Assembly: GCF_009765985.1 (NCBI RefSeq)
Contig: NZ_LMUM01000023.1
Location: 1-64,000, forward strand
DNA length: 64,000 nt
From: Acidobacterium sp. S8
GTDB taxonomy: Bacteria; Acidobacteriota; Terriglobia; Terriglobales; Acidobacteriaceae
Reading direction: 5' to 3'
The notes beneath the pieces are model-generated. The model saw nothing but the letters and a program-made list of their open reading frames with translations. It was not told where the DNA came from and made no database searches. The position numbers and the translations under genes were made by a program. This document shows positions 34,401 to 44,845 of the stretch, one piece after another (within the stretch, counting starts at the first letter, position 1; each line of letters begins with the position of its first letter).

Positions 34401-37400
34401 TTAGAAGAACAGTTTTGCCGAGAACTGCAGCTGTCGCGCCCCGTACAGCAGGCTGCTAGTCGAAGTCGGCGTACCCAGCGGAATGCCAGTAGTAGGCGCA
34501 ATGCATCCACCGGTAAGCGCGCTGGCGTCGAAGTTCTTGCAGGCTCCCGATCCCGCAGCGCCGGCCGTCAGCAACGAATAGCCAGTCGTGTTCACGCCCT
34601 GATTAATCCGCTGGTTCAGCAGGTTGAAAGCTTCGCCGAGAATCTGGAAGTTGATCTTCTCCGTGATCGGAAAATTCCGGGTCACGCGAAAATCAATATT
34701 ACGAATTCCAGGCCCAGGAAACGCGTTACGGCTTGCCACCTGGTTTGGAACGCGTCCATTTGCCGCCGTGCCGGAACCGGAGCTGATCAGACCACCCGTC
34801 ACGCCGCCATCCGCGCCGCCCTTCGGATAACCACTCAGTGAAGCGGTAACCGGGAAGCCAGTGCTCTCGGTCGCCGTACCAGAGAAAATAAAGTCGTCAA
34901 ACAGGTTCTTCACATACCAGTTGCTGCGCAGAATCTGCGGCTGGTATACGACGCTGCCGACAAACCGGTTCCGAACATCAAGATCGGAGCGGCCAGATTC
35001 CAACTTTAGGTTATTGGGATCGAGTGGCGAATCGGAGCCGTAAAACGTGCCGTAGGTTCCCGGCACCTGCGCTAAATCGACAGCCTTCGCCCAGGTGTAG
35101 TTCACCAACAGCTCAAGACCATTTTCAAATGGCTTCTTCACGGTGACAGCCATCGAGTGATACCAGCTGTTCACCGAACTGAAGCCGGTATTGAGTGAAC
35201 CAATCGTGCTGTCGCGACGATCCGACGGTAGATAGAACGGCAGCGTGAACGACTGGCCGACCGCATTTCCACTTGCGTCGATCTGCTGATAGGTCTTCGT
35301 GCTGCTCGGCGTCTGGCCGATCAAGTTTGCGTCCACAAAAGTTGGAAGGTGCAGACCGCGTGTGCCCACATACCCAACTGAGAGGGTCGTGCGTCCGGGC
35401 ATCTGCTGTTCCACACCAAGTTGCATTTCGTGTGCGAGCGGCGGTACGAAATTCGGATCCAGTCCGTGGAAGCTGGGAACCGGCTTAAACCCTGCAGGAA
35501 GTGGTGTCACCGTCGAGGGCGCTCCGCCAAAACTCGCCGGGGTAGGCACTCCGTACAAGGGTGTTGAATTCAGCGCGGGGCCCGGAGGAGTGAACAGCAC
35601 ATTCGGGAAGAGTGGCGCGCCCGTTGGCAATGTGCCACCCGTGCCACCCGAACCGGTAAAGCTGTAATTCGTCTGGTAGACGCCATTTTCTACGCGCATC
35701 GCATAGTAAGTGCTGCCCTGGTTAAGCGCGCTGAACATGCCGTAACCACCGCGAACCACCGTCCCCGGCTGAGGATTCCACGCGAACCCAATACGCGGTT
35801 GAACGCGATCAAGAACATTCTTGAGCGTCTGGTTGTAATACGTGGTCAGCGGCGTGCTCGTGTTCGGATGAAGGGGCTGAGGCGTCAGCTGCACGTCATA
35901 ACGCACGCCGAGATCGAGAGTAAGGTCATGCGTGATCTTCCACGAATCTTCCGCGAAACCATCGACCATCTTCATCCAGAAGTCGTCTTTGCCCGTGCCC
36001 GTAATCTGATCGATCGTCTGCACAAACGTGTCGTAGTGCGTTCCCGCCAGCGGATCCGACGCAGAAGCAGGAAAGAAATCCTGTACCCACGATAAAAAGT
36101 TATCTGAAGGCCCAATGCCCTTGGTGTAGCTGTAAAGACCACCACCCTGATACAGATTAATCATGACCTCATGGACGAGGTTCAGATCGCCGCCAAATTT
36201 CAGCGTGTGCTTTCCGTGAGTCGTTGAAAAAACGTCAGTGAACTGAAGGCGATGTTCGTCTGGTTCCGCGGTACGAGGCAGAGCATTCGGCATGCCGTAC
36301 GTCTGCACGTTCGTCAGCGACACGCTCGGAGCAGGAGCGTTCGCTCCGGCAGTCTCAAGATCGCGTCCCCACTGGAAGCGAACTTCATTCACAGAGTGAT
36401 CGGTCAGCGCATCGGTCCACTGCGCAACGACGAAGCGCTCATGAAAGTTGGTCGAGCCGTTTGTCGTGACTGAAGAATTTGAGTACGAAGGATTGGATCC
36501 GTAGCTGCTGGGCGAGTGGTAGTTGGAGAAGTTGAAATTGGCGAAGACGTGATTACGATCGTTGATCTGCCAATCTAAACGCGGGAAGAAAATGTCCTGA
36601 ACTCCAGTACGCGGATAGCTGCCGGAAAGCGCTTGCAGATATTGAATCGCATTGGAGCATTGACCGGCAGTAATGGTGCTCGGACACTGCGCCGGCGTGA
36701 TGTTGTTACCGTGATCACCGTATGCGCCGGCAGGCGTGAGCGAAATACTCGCCGTCGAGCTGTAGAGCACCGGATTCACCCGGCGAAATCCGTCATAGGT
36801 GAAAAATCCGAAGAGCTTGTCTTTAAGGATCGGGCCGCCTACGCTGCCGCCAAACTGCTGCTGTTGGTGAATCGGCTGCGTGAGCAGTAGCGGATTATGA
36901 TTCAGAATCCCCTGTCCCTTGTTGTAAGGATCGAGCGCATTCAACGACGGATAGCGCAAGTAGTAGAAGAGATCGCCATGCAGCTGATTGGTACCCGACT
37001 TCGTGATGGCATTCACCTGCCCACCGGCCGCCTGCCCAAACTCTGCGCTGTAGGTCGCCGAAGCCACCTGGAACTCTCTGATCGAATCGAGGCTGTAGAT
37101 ATAAGGAGCGCCGGAAGCGCGTCCACGCGCTTCAGAAAACAGCATCTGGTTGTTGTTGGCGCCGTCGACGAAATTGCTGTTGTAAAGGCCGGAGATGCCA
37201 TGAAAGCTGAGGAGCCCGCTGCCGCCATCGTTGACTACGTTCGGCGTCAGCAGTACAAAGTCATCCCAGCGGCGTCCATTCACCGGCAGATTCTGCACCA
37301 GCTTTTCGCTCACCACCTGCGAGACTTCCGTGCGCTCAGGATCGAGCAGCGGACTCGCAGCCGAGACTTGCACCGTCGATTGCACCGATGCCGGAGGCAG

Positions 37401-37724
37401 AGGCGCATCGACAGTCACAGTGTCACCCACATGCAGCTGGATATTTTTCTGTTCGAAATTTCCAAAATTAGGTGCGCTCACAGAGACGGTGTAGTGGCCC
37501 GGCTGCAGAAGCGCCGCTACATAACTGCCCGCGTCATTTGCAGTCAGCGTGCGTGAAGCCCCTGTATCGGTATTCGTAATGGTTACGGATGCGTTGGAAA
37601 TGATTGCGTTCGAAGTGTCTGTCACCGTGCCGCTGATCGTTCCAGCGCCGGCACTCTGTGCCCATGTGGCAGTACATGAGCCAAACAACACTCCGAGTAA
37701 CACCAGCCTCAAGATGGTTTTCAT
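34401..37724 (-). CDS. TonB-dependent receptor, Oar-like, with carboxypeptidase-regulatory N-domain
   Basis: This 1107-residue outer-membrane protein has a signal peptide (to WAQ at about residue 22) and a carboxypeptidase-regulatory domain at about 28-110 (GTISGTVTDTSNAIISNASVTITNTDTGASR). A plug domain (VSEKLVQNLPVNGRRWDDFVLLTPNV, QAAGGQVNAITKSGTNQLHGDLFYYLR) and a long beta-barrel ending in LQFSAKLFF follow. Acidobacteria carry many such proteins for uptake of large substrates. No glycoside hydrolase, regulator or surface lipoprotein adjoins it, so the ligand cannot be guessed. It has its own terminator. Confidence 0.93.
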   Translation of the reverse strand: MKTILRLVLLGVLFGSCTATWAQSAGAGTISGTVTDTSNAIISNASVTITNTDTGASRTLTANDAGSYVAALLQPGHYTVSVSAPNFGNFEQKNIQLHVGDTVTVDAPLPPASVQSTVQVSAASPLLDPERTEVSQVVSEKLVQNLPVNGRRWDDFVLLTPNVVNDGGSGLLSFHGISGLYNSNFVDGANNNQMLFSEARGRASGAPYIYSLDSIREFQVASATYSAEFGQAAGGQVNAITKSGTNQLHGDLFYYLRYPSLNALDPYNKGQGILNHNPLLLTQPIHQQQQFGGSVGGPILKDKLFGFFTYDGFRRVNPVLYSSTASISLTPAGAYGDHGNNITPAQCPSTITAGQCSNAIQYLQALSGSYPRTGVQDIFFPRLDWQINDRNHVFANFNFSNYHSPSSYGSNPSYSNSSVTTNGSTNFHERFVVAQWTDALTDHSVNEVRFQWGRDLETAGANAPAPSVSLTNVQTYGMPNALPRTAEPDEHRLQFTDVFSTTHGKHTLKFGGDLNLVHEVMINLYQGGGLYSYTKGIGPSDNFLSWVQDFFPASASDPLAGTHYDTFVQTIDQITGTGKDDFWMKMVDGFAEDSWKITHDLTLDLGVRYDVQLTPQPLHPNTSTPLTTYYNQTLKNVLDRVQPRIGFAWNPQPGTVVRGGYGMFSALNQGSTYYAMRVENGVYQTNYSFTGSGGTGGTLPTGAPLFPNVLFTPPGPALNSTPLYGVPTPASFGGAPSTVTPLPAGFKPVPSFHGLDPNFVPPLAHEMQLGVEQQMPGRTTLSVGYVGTRGLHLPTFVDANLIGQTPSSTKTYQQIDASGNAVGQSFTLPFYLPSDRRDSTIGSLNTGFSSVNSWYHSMAVTVKKPFENGLELLVNYTWAKAVDLAQVPGTYGTFYGSDSPLDPNNLKLESGRSDLDVRNRFVGSVVYQPQILRSNWYVKNLFDDFIFSGTATESTGFPVTASLSGYPKGGADGGVTGGLISSGSGTAANGRVPNQVASRNAFPGPGIRNIDFRVTRNFPITEKINFQILGEAFNLLNQRINQGVNTTGYSLLTAGAAGSGACKNFDASALTGGCIAPTTGIPLGTPTSTSSLLYGARQLQFSAKLFF

Positions 37725-37963
37725 AAATAAGATTCCTTTGTTTGTATCGCTTGCTGTCTATCTTCCAGAAGGACTTTGAAAATGACGCAAAACTGAAGGC
37801 TGCAATTTTCAGGACTTACCCGTGCAGATGGGGAAAACTTCGCAGCTCGTTTATTTGTGCTTATTTTACTGTATTTGGCTGCGATCTCCGCTGACAGAGC
37901 GGTTGGCGCGACCCACTCTTTCTGTGGAAAAGTGGCCCGTTATCGAAATTCTTCACTCAGAGA

Positions 37964-38830
37964 TTGCTGCTACTCTCATCTTTGGCCATCTCCTTCTCAA
38001 AGACCCTTCGCACTCAGCCGCTTGCCATCATCGGCCTGTCGCTCCTCGTTCTTTTTATCGTGATGGCGCTCTTCGCTCCTCTGCTCGCGCCGTATAATCC
38101 CGCAGCCATCGATCTGAATCATCGCCTGCTTGCACCCGGACACGTACACTGGTTCGGAACTGACGAGTTAGGAAGAGACATCTTTTCGCGTACGCTCTAC
38201 GGAGCGCGTCTTTCGCTTGCGGTAGCATCCTCTGTCGTGGCCTGCTCACTGTTTCTCGGTGTGGTTCTAGGCGGCCTCGCGGGCTACTACGGCGGCGCAC
38301 TCGATATCGCCCTCAACATCTTTCTCATGAATGCATTTCTTGCCCTGCCGGGAATTCTTCTGGCCATCGCCTTTGTTGCTTTCCTCGGACCCGGACTCAT
38401 CAATCTGATTCTTGCCCTCTCCATCGGCGGATGGGTAGGTTACGCGCGGCTGGTGCGCGCGCAGGTGCTGGCGGTGCGTGAACGTGAATTCGTCGAGGCT
38501 GCGCGGTCCCTCGGCGCAACTGATTTGCGCATTTTCATTCGACACATTCTGCCAAATATTCTGCAGCCTATCATCGTGCAATCAGCCATCGGAATGGCGG
38601 GTGCGGTGCTCGCCGAAGCTACCCTCAGCTTCCTCGGACTCGGCGTACCCCCGCCGGCGGCAAGCTGGGGCTCAATGCTCAACGACGCACGTTCACATCT
38701 CTTCGACGCGCCGCATCTCGTCATCTTTCCGGCAATCGCCGTGATGCTCTGCGTGCTTTCGTTTAATTTTCTGGGCGATGCCCTGCGCGATTATCTCGAT
38801 CCGCGCACACGTATGAGCGTCGGACTATAG
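37964..38830 (+). CDS. ABC transporter permease, OppC/DppC type, orphan
   Basis: This 288-residue permease has an OppC_N segment (QPLAIIGLSLLVLFIVMALFAPLLAPYNP), a HWFGTDELGRDIFSRTLYGARLSL motif, the EAA loop (EFVEAARSLGATDLRIFIRHILPNI) and the C-terminal FLGDALRDYLDPR signature. Such proteins pair with an OppB permease, two ATPases and a binding protein, none of which is present on either side. The start is TTG at 37964 and uncertain. A rearrangement scar begins 17 bp after its stop, which may explain the missing partners. Confidence 0.88.
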   Translation: MLLLSSLAISFSKTLRTQPLAIIGLSLLVLFIVMALFAPLLAPYNPAAIDLNHRLLAPGHVHWFGTDELGRDIFSRTLYGARLSLAVASSVVACSLFLGVVLGGLAGYYGGALDIALNIFLMNAFLALPGILLAIAFVAFLGPGLINLILALSIGGWVGYARLVRAQVLAVREREFVEAARSLGATDLRIFIRHILPNILQPIIVQSAIGMAGAVLAEATLSFLGLGVPPPAASWGSMLNDARSHLFDAPHLVIFPAIAVMLCVLSFNFLGDALRDYLDPRTRMSVGL

Positions 38831-38846
38831 CCGGCAGCGAAGAGAG

Positions 38847-38978
38847 CTATCCCTTGCGCGACGCAAACGAGGGCAGTCGCCCGGCGACCTTCTGCCAGAG
38901 AAGCGCGCGCACTTCGTCCACGCGGAAAACCCAATAAGAAATAGCGCCGGTGATGGTCGTCGTGTTAAAGACTGCCGG
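38847..38978 (-). pseudogene. C-terminal fragment of a lost gene
   Basis: On the minus strand, 43 codons without start read through SYWVFRVDEVRALLWQKV and end at a stop at 38847-38849. The composition looks like the C-terminus of a real protein, with an aromatic-rich helix and a basic tail (LPSFASRKG). Going upstream the frame hits a stop at 38979-38981, inside the plus-strand DUF3857/TPR remnant. The parent family is not recognised. Confidence 0.5.
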
Positions 38979-41136
38979 TTATGACGCATGGCCGGCGCTG
39001 ATCGGCAGTTCGATCAAGCCGAATCCGGACCTGCCTTCTCCGGGCCAGTTCGACCATGTGATTACAGTGGTGCCGCGCGGCGACAAACAGATATGGCTCG
39101 ACAGCACGCCGGAGATCGGTCCTTACCGCATGCTGATCTACCCATTGCGAGATAAGCAGGCACTCGTCATTCCTGACCACGGCCCTGCGTCTTTGATGCG
39201 CACGCCTGCGAACCCACCTTTTCCCGCCATCGATCAATTTGAGACTACCGGCAAGCTAGACGGACACGGGACCTTTACGGGGCATATGAGCATGAGCCTG
39301 CGCGGAGACAACGAACTGATGTATCGCGAAGTCTTCCATCAAACATCGCGAACGCAATGGAACGATGTGGCGCAAAGCATCTCTCAGAATCTTGGATTCG
39401 GTGGAACAATCAGCAATCTCGATGTCTCCGTTCCGGAGCATACGGCCGATCCCTTTCACTACTCCTACGACTACACGCGCAAGGAATACTCAGACTGGAC
39501 GAATCGCCGCATTCAGCCGCCGATGATGCCTTTCGGCATGCCCAGTGCAGAGGATGATGACAAGCCAGCAGACGTGGTGACGCTGGGCGCTCCGCATGTA
39601 GAGGTAAGCCACTCGGTTATCGAGCTGCCGCAGGCATATACCGCCGTGCTGCCGAAATCGGTGAAGTATTCAACGGCGTTCGCTACCTATGAGGCGGATT
39701 ATAAATTTGACGATAAAAATCATCTGGTTGCTGAACGGCGCGTAGAGGTGCTGGAAAGCAAGGTCCCCGTTTCTGAATGGGACGCCTATAAGAAATTCGT
39801 TAAGAACATACAGGATGATCAGGCTCGATTTGTTCAGTTAGCCGCCCCAGGTGTAGCTGCGGTTGCTGAAGAAATCAGTAATCCAGATGCAGAGCAACTG
39901 GTCCGCGAAGCCTATTTAGATTTACAAAGTAAGAATTTTGATGGTGCTCATTCCTCGCTCGAACAAGCGGAGAGGTTAAATCCACGACAACTTGGATTAT
40001 GGTCTGCATATGGCGCGCTTAACATGCGCAACAACAATATTGACGAGAGCCTTATTGATTTCAAGAAGGAAGTCTCGCTTCATCCCACCAATCCAAATGT
40101 CTATCGTGCTCTCGCCGGCGTCCAGGTCAACTACAAGCAATACGATGACGCAGAATTGACGCTGCGAGCCTTGTTGAAGGTAGTTCCGAATGATGCTGCT
40201 ACAGAGCTGTGGCTGGGATCGCTTCTGATGCAGCAAAAGAAGTACCAGGATGCTGCCAATCTGCTTACTGCGGCGCAGAAGACGTCGCCCAATAACAAGA
40301 ATCTTGCAATTCCGGCAGGGAGAGCGCAGATCTTCGCCGGACATCCGAAGGACGGCGAAGCCACGCTACGAAATGCTCTTGATGGAGCAACCGACCCAGA
40401 AATCCTGAATGACGCGGCATACGAGCTGGCAGATACGAATCTCGATCTCGATCTAGCCGAGACAAGCTGCAAGAAGGCTCTTGAGCTTCTGGATAAAGAG
40501 GCTTCGCAGTTTACGCTTGCAAATCTGAACAACTCTGATCTGCGCCGGCTGCAGTTGGTCACCGCGACATGGGACACGATGGGATGGATTTATTTCCGCA
40601 AAGGAAACCTGCCTCTGGCAGAAAACTATGTGAACGCAGCCTGGTATGAAGGCCAGCATCGTGAAGTCGGCGACCACCTCGGACAGATTTACGAAAAGGA
40701 AGGCAAAATACAGGAAGCTGCGAACATCTACTCTCTGGCAGAAGCTTCGAGCCGGATGTCTCCTGACCCTGAAGGCCGCACTGAAATGGAAAAGAGACTT
40801 GCCGCCCTAAAGAGCCAGGGCATTCGCGTGTACGCCGATGCCGGGCGCGAACTCGGCGAACAACGTTCTGTCTATATTTCCAAAGTCACGAAGCAGTATG
40901 CGTCGGCGGAATTCTTTGTACAGTTTTCTCCAGACAAAGTAGAGAACGTTACCTACATTCATGGCGATGAGAGTTTAAGAACTGCTGGCGACACTCTACA
41001 GAAAGCAGAATTTCACGTCCCGTTTCCGAAAGATTCGCAGGCGAAGTTGATCCGGCGTGGCGTTCTTGTCTGCTCTGAAGGCAGCGACAAGTGTCAGTTT
41101 GCGATGTTGCTTCCGCAATCGACCACGACTGATTAG
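38950..41136 (+). pseudogene. N-terminally truncated DUF3857/transglutaminase-TPR protein
   Basis: A 728-codon frame begins in mid-domain. LKTAGYDAWPALIGSSIKPNPDLPSPGQFDHVITVVPRG is the middle of a bacterial transglutaminase-like core, the part after the catalytic Cys. DUF3857 and the first half of the transglutaminase domain, normally several hundred residues, are missing. The rest is intact: a beta-rich linker, then TPR repeats from about residue 315 (EQLVREAYLDLQSKNFDGAHSSLEQAERLNP, LGLWSAYGALNMRNNNIDESL) and a C-terminal domain. The nominal start GTG-ATG has no family support and no ribosome-binding site. The remaining frame is long and clean, so the truncation is recent or the TPR part is still used. 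Confidence 0.75.
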
Positions 41137-42923
41137 CCTTTTGCTGTGGCCTCATCTGTATAGAAAGCGGCGATCTCTTCGGCATACTGCTGGTTGACGA
41201 TACGCCGCTTCAGCTTGAGGCTGGGCGTCAGCTCGCCCCCTGCGAGGGACCACTCTTCAGATACAACGCAGAAACGCTTGATTGTTTCAAATTGCGCAAG
41301 TGTACTGTTCACTTCGTCGACAACTTCCTGGTACTTCGCCATTACAGCTGCGTTGTTCACCAGTTCGCGGCGGGTGGGCGCACTGATTCCCTGCTGCTTT
41401 GCCCATTCTTCGAGAACCGGAAAGTTGGGCGAAATGATCGCACTCAAAAATTTATGTTTGTCTCCAACGACAGCTGCTTGTCCAATGAACAGGAATGACT
41501 TCAACTTGTTTTCAATCGGCTGAGGCGCGATCAGTTTTCCGCCGGAAGTCTTCAGGAGCTCCTTTTTACGATCCGTGATGTAAAGAAAGCCATCGTCATC
41601 GATACGACCGATATCTCCGGTACGAAACCAGTGCTCAGTATCGAAGGATTCTGCTGTCTCACCTGGTTTGTGCCAATAACCGGTAAAGACATTGGGTCCG
41701 CGAACCAGTAGTTCGCCGTCTTCTACGATCCGGCATTCCACATTTGGCAGAGGCTTTCCTACCGAGCCTATGCGATAGGCTCCTGATGTGTTGATGGCCA
41801 GTACGGGCGACGTTTCTGTCAAACCGTATCCCTCGAGTATTCGAATGCCCATACCCGCAAACCAGCCGGCTGTGTCGATTCCAAGAGGAGCTCCGCCGGC
41901 GATGTAATAGCGAACACGCCCACCAAAGCCTTGTTGAATTTTGCTAAAGACCAGCTTATTCGCCATCTTCCAACCGAGACTGGATGGCGTGTTTCCCTGG
42001 AGAATTTCTTCTTTGTGTTTTTGACCGGTCTTAATCGCCCAGCCGAAGATACGTTTCTTGGCTCCGGAGAGTGAAGCTTGCCGCTCTGCTTCCTGTCGAA
42101 CTTTCTCATAGACGCGCGGCACCCCCACTAGAACAGTGGGTCGTATTTCCTTGAGCGCAGCTGGCAATTTTTCAAAGCCCGGGCAATAGGCAACCGTCGC
42201 CTGCCGGGTATAAATCGCATAATCCAGATGCCGCGCGGTGATGTGCGAAAGCGGCAGGAAAGAAATGCAGGAATCCTGTGATGAAATTTCAAACCCGGCC
42301 AGCGAATAGTTCACGTTCGAAGCTATATTTCCGTGCGTGAGCATGACGCCTTTTGGCTCACCCGTTGTGCCGGAGGTATAGATCAAGGTTGCCAGATCGT
42401 TTGGACCTATATCATAGGCCGCGCGGTCAAATGCGGGGTCACGATCGTTTCCGCTGCTGTCCGCATCCTTCAATAGGGACGACATGAGCACTGCGTCGGC
42501 TACGCCCTCATCATCCATCAGCACAATGCGTTCTATGGCTGTCTTTCCACGGACGGCGGCTACCTTGTCATATTGCTGCCGGGAAGAAACAACCGCCACG
42601 CGAGCGCCGGAGTCCGACAGTAAATCACCAATTTGATCCGCAGTCAGTGTGGGATAGATGGGAACATCCACTGCTCCAATTGCCAGCGAGGCAAAGTCGG
42701 CGACCGCCCACTCCCAGCGATTTTCTCCCAGAATTGCAACCCGGTCCCCCTTTCCTATTCCCCATGCGGCGAGAGCATTGGCGAAGGCACACACACGCTG
42801 GTATATCTGCATACCCGAAAATGCCTGCCATTTCCCTGTCGCATCCATGTATAGAACCGCGCGCGGGTGTGCACCGGTGGCAACCAGAAAGAAGATATCG
42901 TTAAGCGTTTTTAGCTGAAGCAT
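41133..42923 (-). CDS. long-chain acyl-CoA synthetase (AMP-forming, FAA1/COG1022 type)
   Basis: This 596-residue adenylate-forming enzyme has the P-loop-like motif TLIYTSGTTGEPKGVMLTHGNIASN and ILEGYGLTETSPVLAINT. The hinge region is WFRTGDIGRIDDDGFLYITDRKKELLKTSGGKLIAPQPIEN, and LTPSLKLKRRIV closes the C-terminal domain. It activates fatty acids as acyl-CoA at the membrane. It ends 4 bp inside the convergent truncated TPR frame, and no fatty-acid genes adjoin it. Confidence 0.94.
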   Translation of the reverse strand: MLQLKTLNDIFFLVATGAHPRAVLYMDATGKWQAFSGMQIYQRVCAFANALAAWGIGKGDRVAILGENRWEWAVADFASLAIGAVDVPIYPTLTADQIGDLLSDSGARVAVVSSRQQYDKVAAVRGKTAIERIVLMDDEGVADAVLMSSLLKDADSSGNDRDPAFDRAAYDIGPNDLATLIYTSGTTGEPKGVMLTHGNIASNVNYSLAGFEISSQDSCISFLPLSHITARHLDYAIYTRQATVAYCPGFEKLPAALKEIRPTVLVGVPRVYEKVRQEAERQASLSGAKKRIFGWAIKTGQKHKEEILQGNTPSSLGWKMANKLVFSKIQQGFGGRVRYYIAGGAPLGIDTAGWFAGMGIRILEGYGLTETSPVLAINTSGAYRIGSVGKPLPNVECRIVEDGELLVRGPNVFTGYWHKPGETAESFDTEHWFRTGDIGRIDDDGFLYITDRKKELLKTSGGKLIAPQPIENKLKSFLFIGQAAVVGDKHKFLSAIISPNFPVLEEWAKQQGISAPTRRELVNNAAVMAKYQEVVDEVNSTLAQFETIKRFCVVSEEWSLAGGELTPSLKLKRRIVNQQYAEEIAAFYTDEATAKG

Positions 42924-43059
42924 ATTGTCTCTTCACTGACTCCGACCAATCTATAGAAGCGGCAACCAATTGCCAAGCTTCGAGCTGAAAACACTTCATG
43001 CCTTTTCGATTCTGTTCGATCAATCTGTTACAACAAATTTCCTGGCGAGAGGCGCATAA

Positions 43060-43506
43060 ATGAAACCTATTCTTCACACCACGAACGATATCGCTCTTGC
43101 GATTGCCCGACTGGTATTGGGTATTGTGTTCTTTATCCACGGAGGGCAGCTGGCCATGGGATGGTTTGGCGGCTATGGTTTCAGCGCTACGATGCACTTT
43201 TTCACTACGCAACTTGGAATTCCAGCCATCTTTGCGGCTTTGTCAATTCTGGCGCAATTTCTCGGCGCCATCGGTCTTATCGTCGGATTTCTCAGCAGGA
43301 TTGCGGCGTTCGGTATCAGCATAGTCATGCTGGTGGCGATCGTAAAAATTCACCTGGCGGTGGGCTTCTTTATGAACTGGTATGGCACGCAAAAAGGTGA
43401 AGGCTTTGAATACCACCTACTGGTCCTCGCGCTTTGCCTGCTCATCATCGTCAAAGGCGCGGGTGCTTTTTCGATCGATTGGCTATTGAGTAAAAAAAGT
43501 ATTTAG
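43060..43506 (+). CDS. DoxX family membrane protein
   Basis: This 148-residue protein has four transmembrane helices and the DoxX pattern: IALAIARLVLGIVFFIHGGQLAMGWFGGYGF, ALSILAQFLGAIGLIVGFLSRIAAFGISIVMLVAI, FEYHLLVLALCLLIIVKGAGAFSIDWLL. DoxX proteins are associated with membrane oxidoreductase complexes and thiol stress in some bacteria. It is better conserved than the DoxX-like protein at 12693. AGAGG precedes the start. Confidence 0.92.
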   Translation: MKPILHTTNDIALAIARLVLGIVFFIHGGQLAMGWFGGYGFSATMHFFTTQLGIPAIFAALSILAQFLGAIGLIVGFLSRIAAFGISIVMLVAIVKIHLAVGFFMNWYGTQKGEGFEYHLLVLALCLLIIVKGAGAFSIDWLLSKKSI

Positions 43507-43557
43507 TCTCTGGTATGGATCAGCTTTTGGTGTTAGCTAATACTCGTTTGTGCTGAG

Positions 43558-44754
43558 CTACTCAGGCACATCGGAAGCGTCGGCATTTTTCTGGTTCGAA
43601 GCGACTCGCATGTCGTGGAAGATTTTTTCCAGCTTATCCGTCATATCCTTGTATTTCTTGTACGCGGCAACTTCCGCATTTGCCTTTTCCATTTGCCCTT
43701 GCCGTCGATACAACGCAGCGAGACGATAATGCGTCACGTAGTTCGTAGGGTCTATTTCGACCGCGCGCTCCAGCAATTGCTGCGCCTTGTCATCCTGATG
43801 CATGGAGACAAGCACTTTAGCCAGTTCCAGCATTGCGTCGCTATCGTCCGGCTGCAGGTTCAATGCGCGTGATTCAGAATCATATGCGGCCTTGTAATCA
43901 CCGCGCTTTGCCGCAATGATGCCGAGCATCAGCTGCGCTTTCTCGTCGTCGGGATTGGCCAGAATCGCCGCTTTGAACTCGCCTTCCGCCTGCGCTCTCA
44001 GGTTTTCCTCGCTTGAATTGAAGAGAAGCGTTCCGAGCTCAGTATGAATGCCGGATAGTTTGGGATCGAGCTGAAGAGCCTCACGGTAATTTGCTATAGC
44101 TGCCGTATCATCTGAGTGCCGAGCCAGTTCGCGCGCCATGAGCTGGTGCATCTGCGCGCTGTTCGGGGCTGTCAAAGCCATGGTGATCATCGCTTTATCT
44201 GAGAGATCGCTATAGAGATGGTAGGCGGTATACAGCATCGCGGTGTTAGTAGGATCGGAAGCCAACAACGCCGATGCGATCGTAGCCGCCTTCTCAAGAT
44301 CACCCGTTGCGGTGTAGCTGTCGAGTAAAGCCCGGCCTGCCTCGAACTTAAATTTCTCCTCGGTGAGATGAGGAAACGCGGCTTCTAAATCCTGTTGACC
44401 GGTGCGTACGTCATTCGTTCGAAGCTCCGCCAGGCCGAGCAATCCCTGAATCTTCCACAAGTTTGGCTGCAGCCTGGTGGCTGCACGAAGATGCGGTACG
44501 GCACCGGCATAGTCGTTGCGAAAGAACAGCAGCACGCCGAGGTTTCCCTGGGCATCGGCGTTCTCTGGGTCCAGAGCGACGACCGCTTTCAGTTCGGGGA
44601 TAGCAAGATCGGGCCGCTGCCCATGCAGATATTGCTGCGCCAGACGCAAATGCTGGTTAATCTCTTCCTGCTTATTAGCTGGAGTTTGTCCAATGGAAAA
44701 AACTGGAGCGGCTGAACAGAGGATAACGGCGAACAAAACGGCTTTCGAGGGCAT
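43558..44754 (-). CDS. exported TPR-repeat protein
   Basis: This 398-residue protein has a signal peptide (MPSKAVLFAVILCSAAPVFS) and a series of tetratricopeptide repeats: LRLAQQYLHGQRPDLAIPELKAVVALDPENADAQGNLGVLLF, AAIANYREALQLDPKLSGIHTELGTLLFNS, KAQQLLERAVEIDPTNYVTHYRLAALYRRQGQMEKA. The start at 44754 places the signal peptide at the N-terminus. It likely acts as a periplasmic scaffold; partners are unknown. It lies downstream of the TonB receptor gene but is separated by a terminator. Confidence 0.88.
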   Translation of the reverse strand: MPSKAVLFAVILCSAAPVFSIGQTPANKQEEINQHLRLAQQYLHGQRPDLAIPELKAVVALDPENADAQGNLGVLLFFRNDYAGAVPHLRAATRLQPNLWKIQGLLGLAELRTNDVRTGQQDLEAAFPHLTEEKFKFEAGRALLDSYTATGDLEKAATIASALLASDPTNTAMLYTAYHLYSDLSDKAMITMALTAPNSAQMHQLMARELARHSDDTAAIANYREALQLDPKLSGIHTELGTLLFNSSEENLRAQAEGEFKAAILANPDDEKAQLMLGIIAAKRGDYKAAYDSESRALNLQPDDSDAMLELAKVLVSMHQDDKAQQLLERAVEIDPTNYVTHYRLAALYRRQGQMEKANAEVAAYKKYKDMTDKLEKIFHDMRVASNQKNADASDVPE

Positions 44755-44799
44755 AGCAATCACATCATACCGGGAGATGGAAAACACTCAGAAAATACA

Positions 44800-44825
44800 A
44801 AGGACGGCGTGGTTGCGCCGTCCTT
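44800..44825 (-). terminator. intrinsic terminator after the second TonB-dependent receptor
   Basis: AAGGACGGCG (44800-44809) and CGCCGTCCTT (44816-44825) pair perfectly across a 6-nt loop. On the minus strand the stem is followed by TGTATTTTC, a moderate U-tract. It separates the receptor from the TPR gene. Confidence 0.88.
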
Positions 44826-44845
44826 CAAAGCAAGACAATGGGAGG

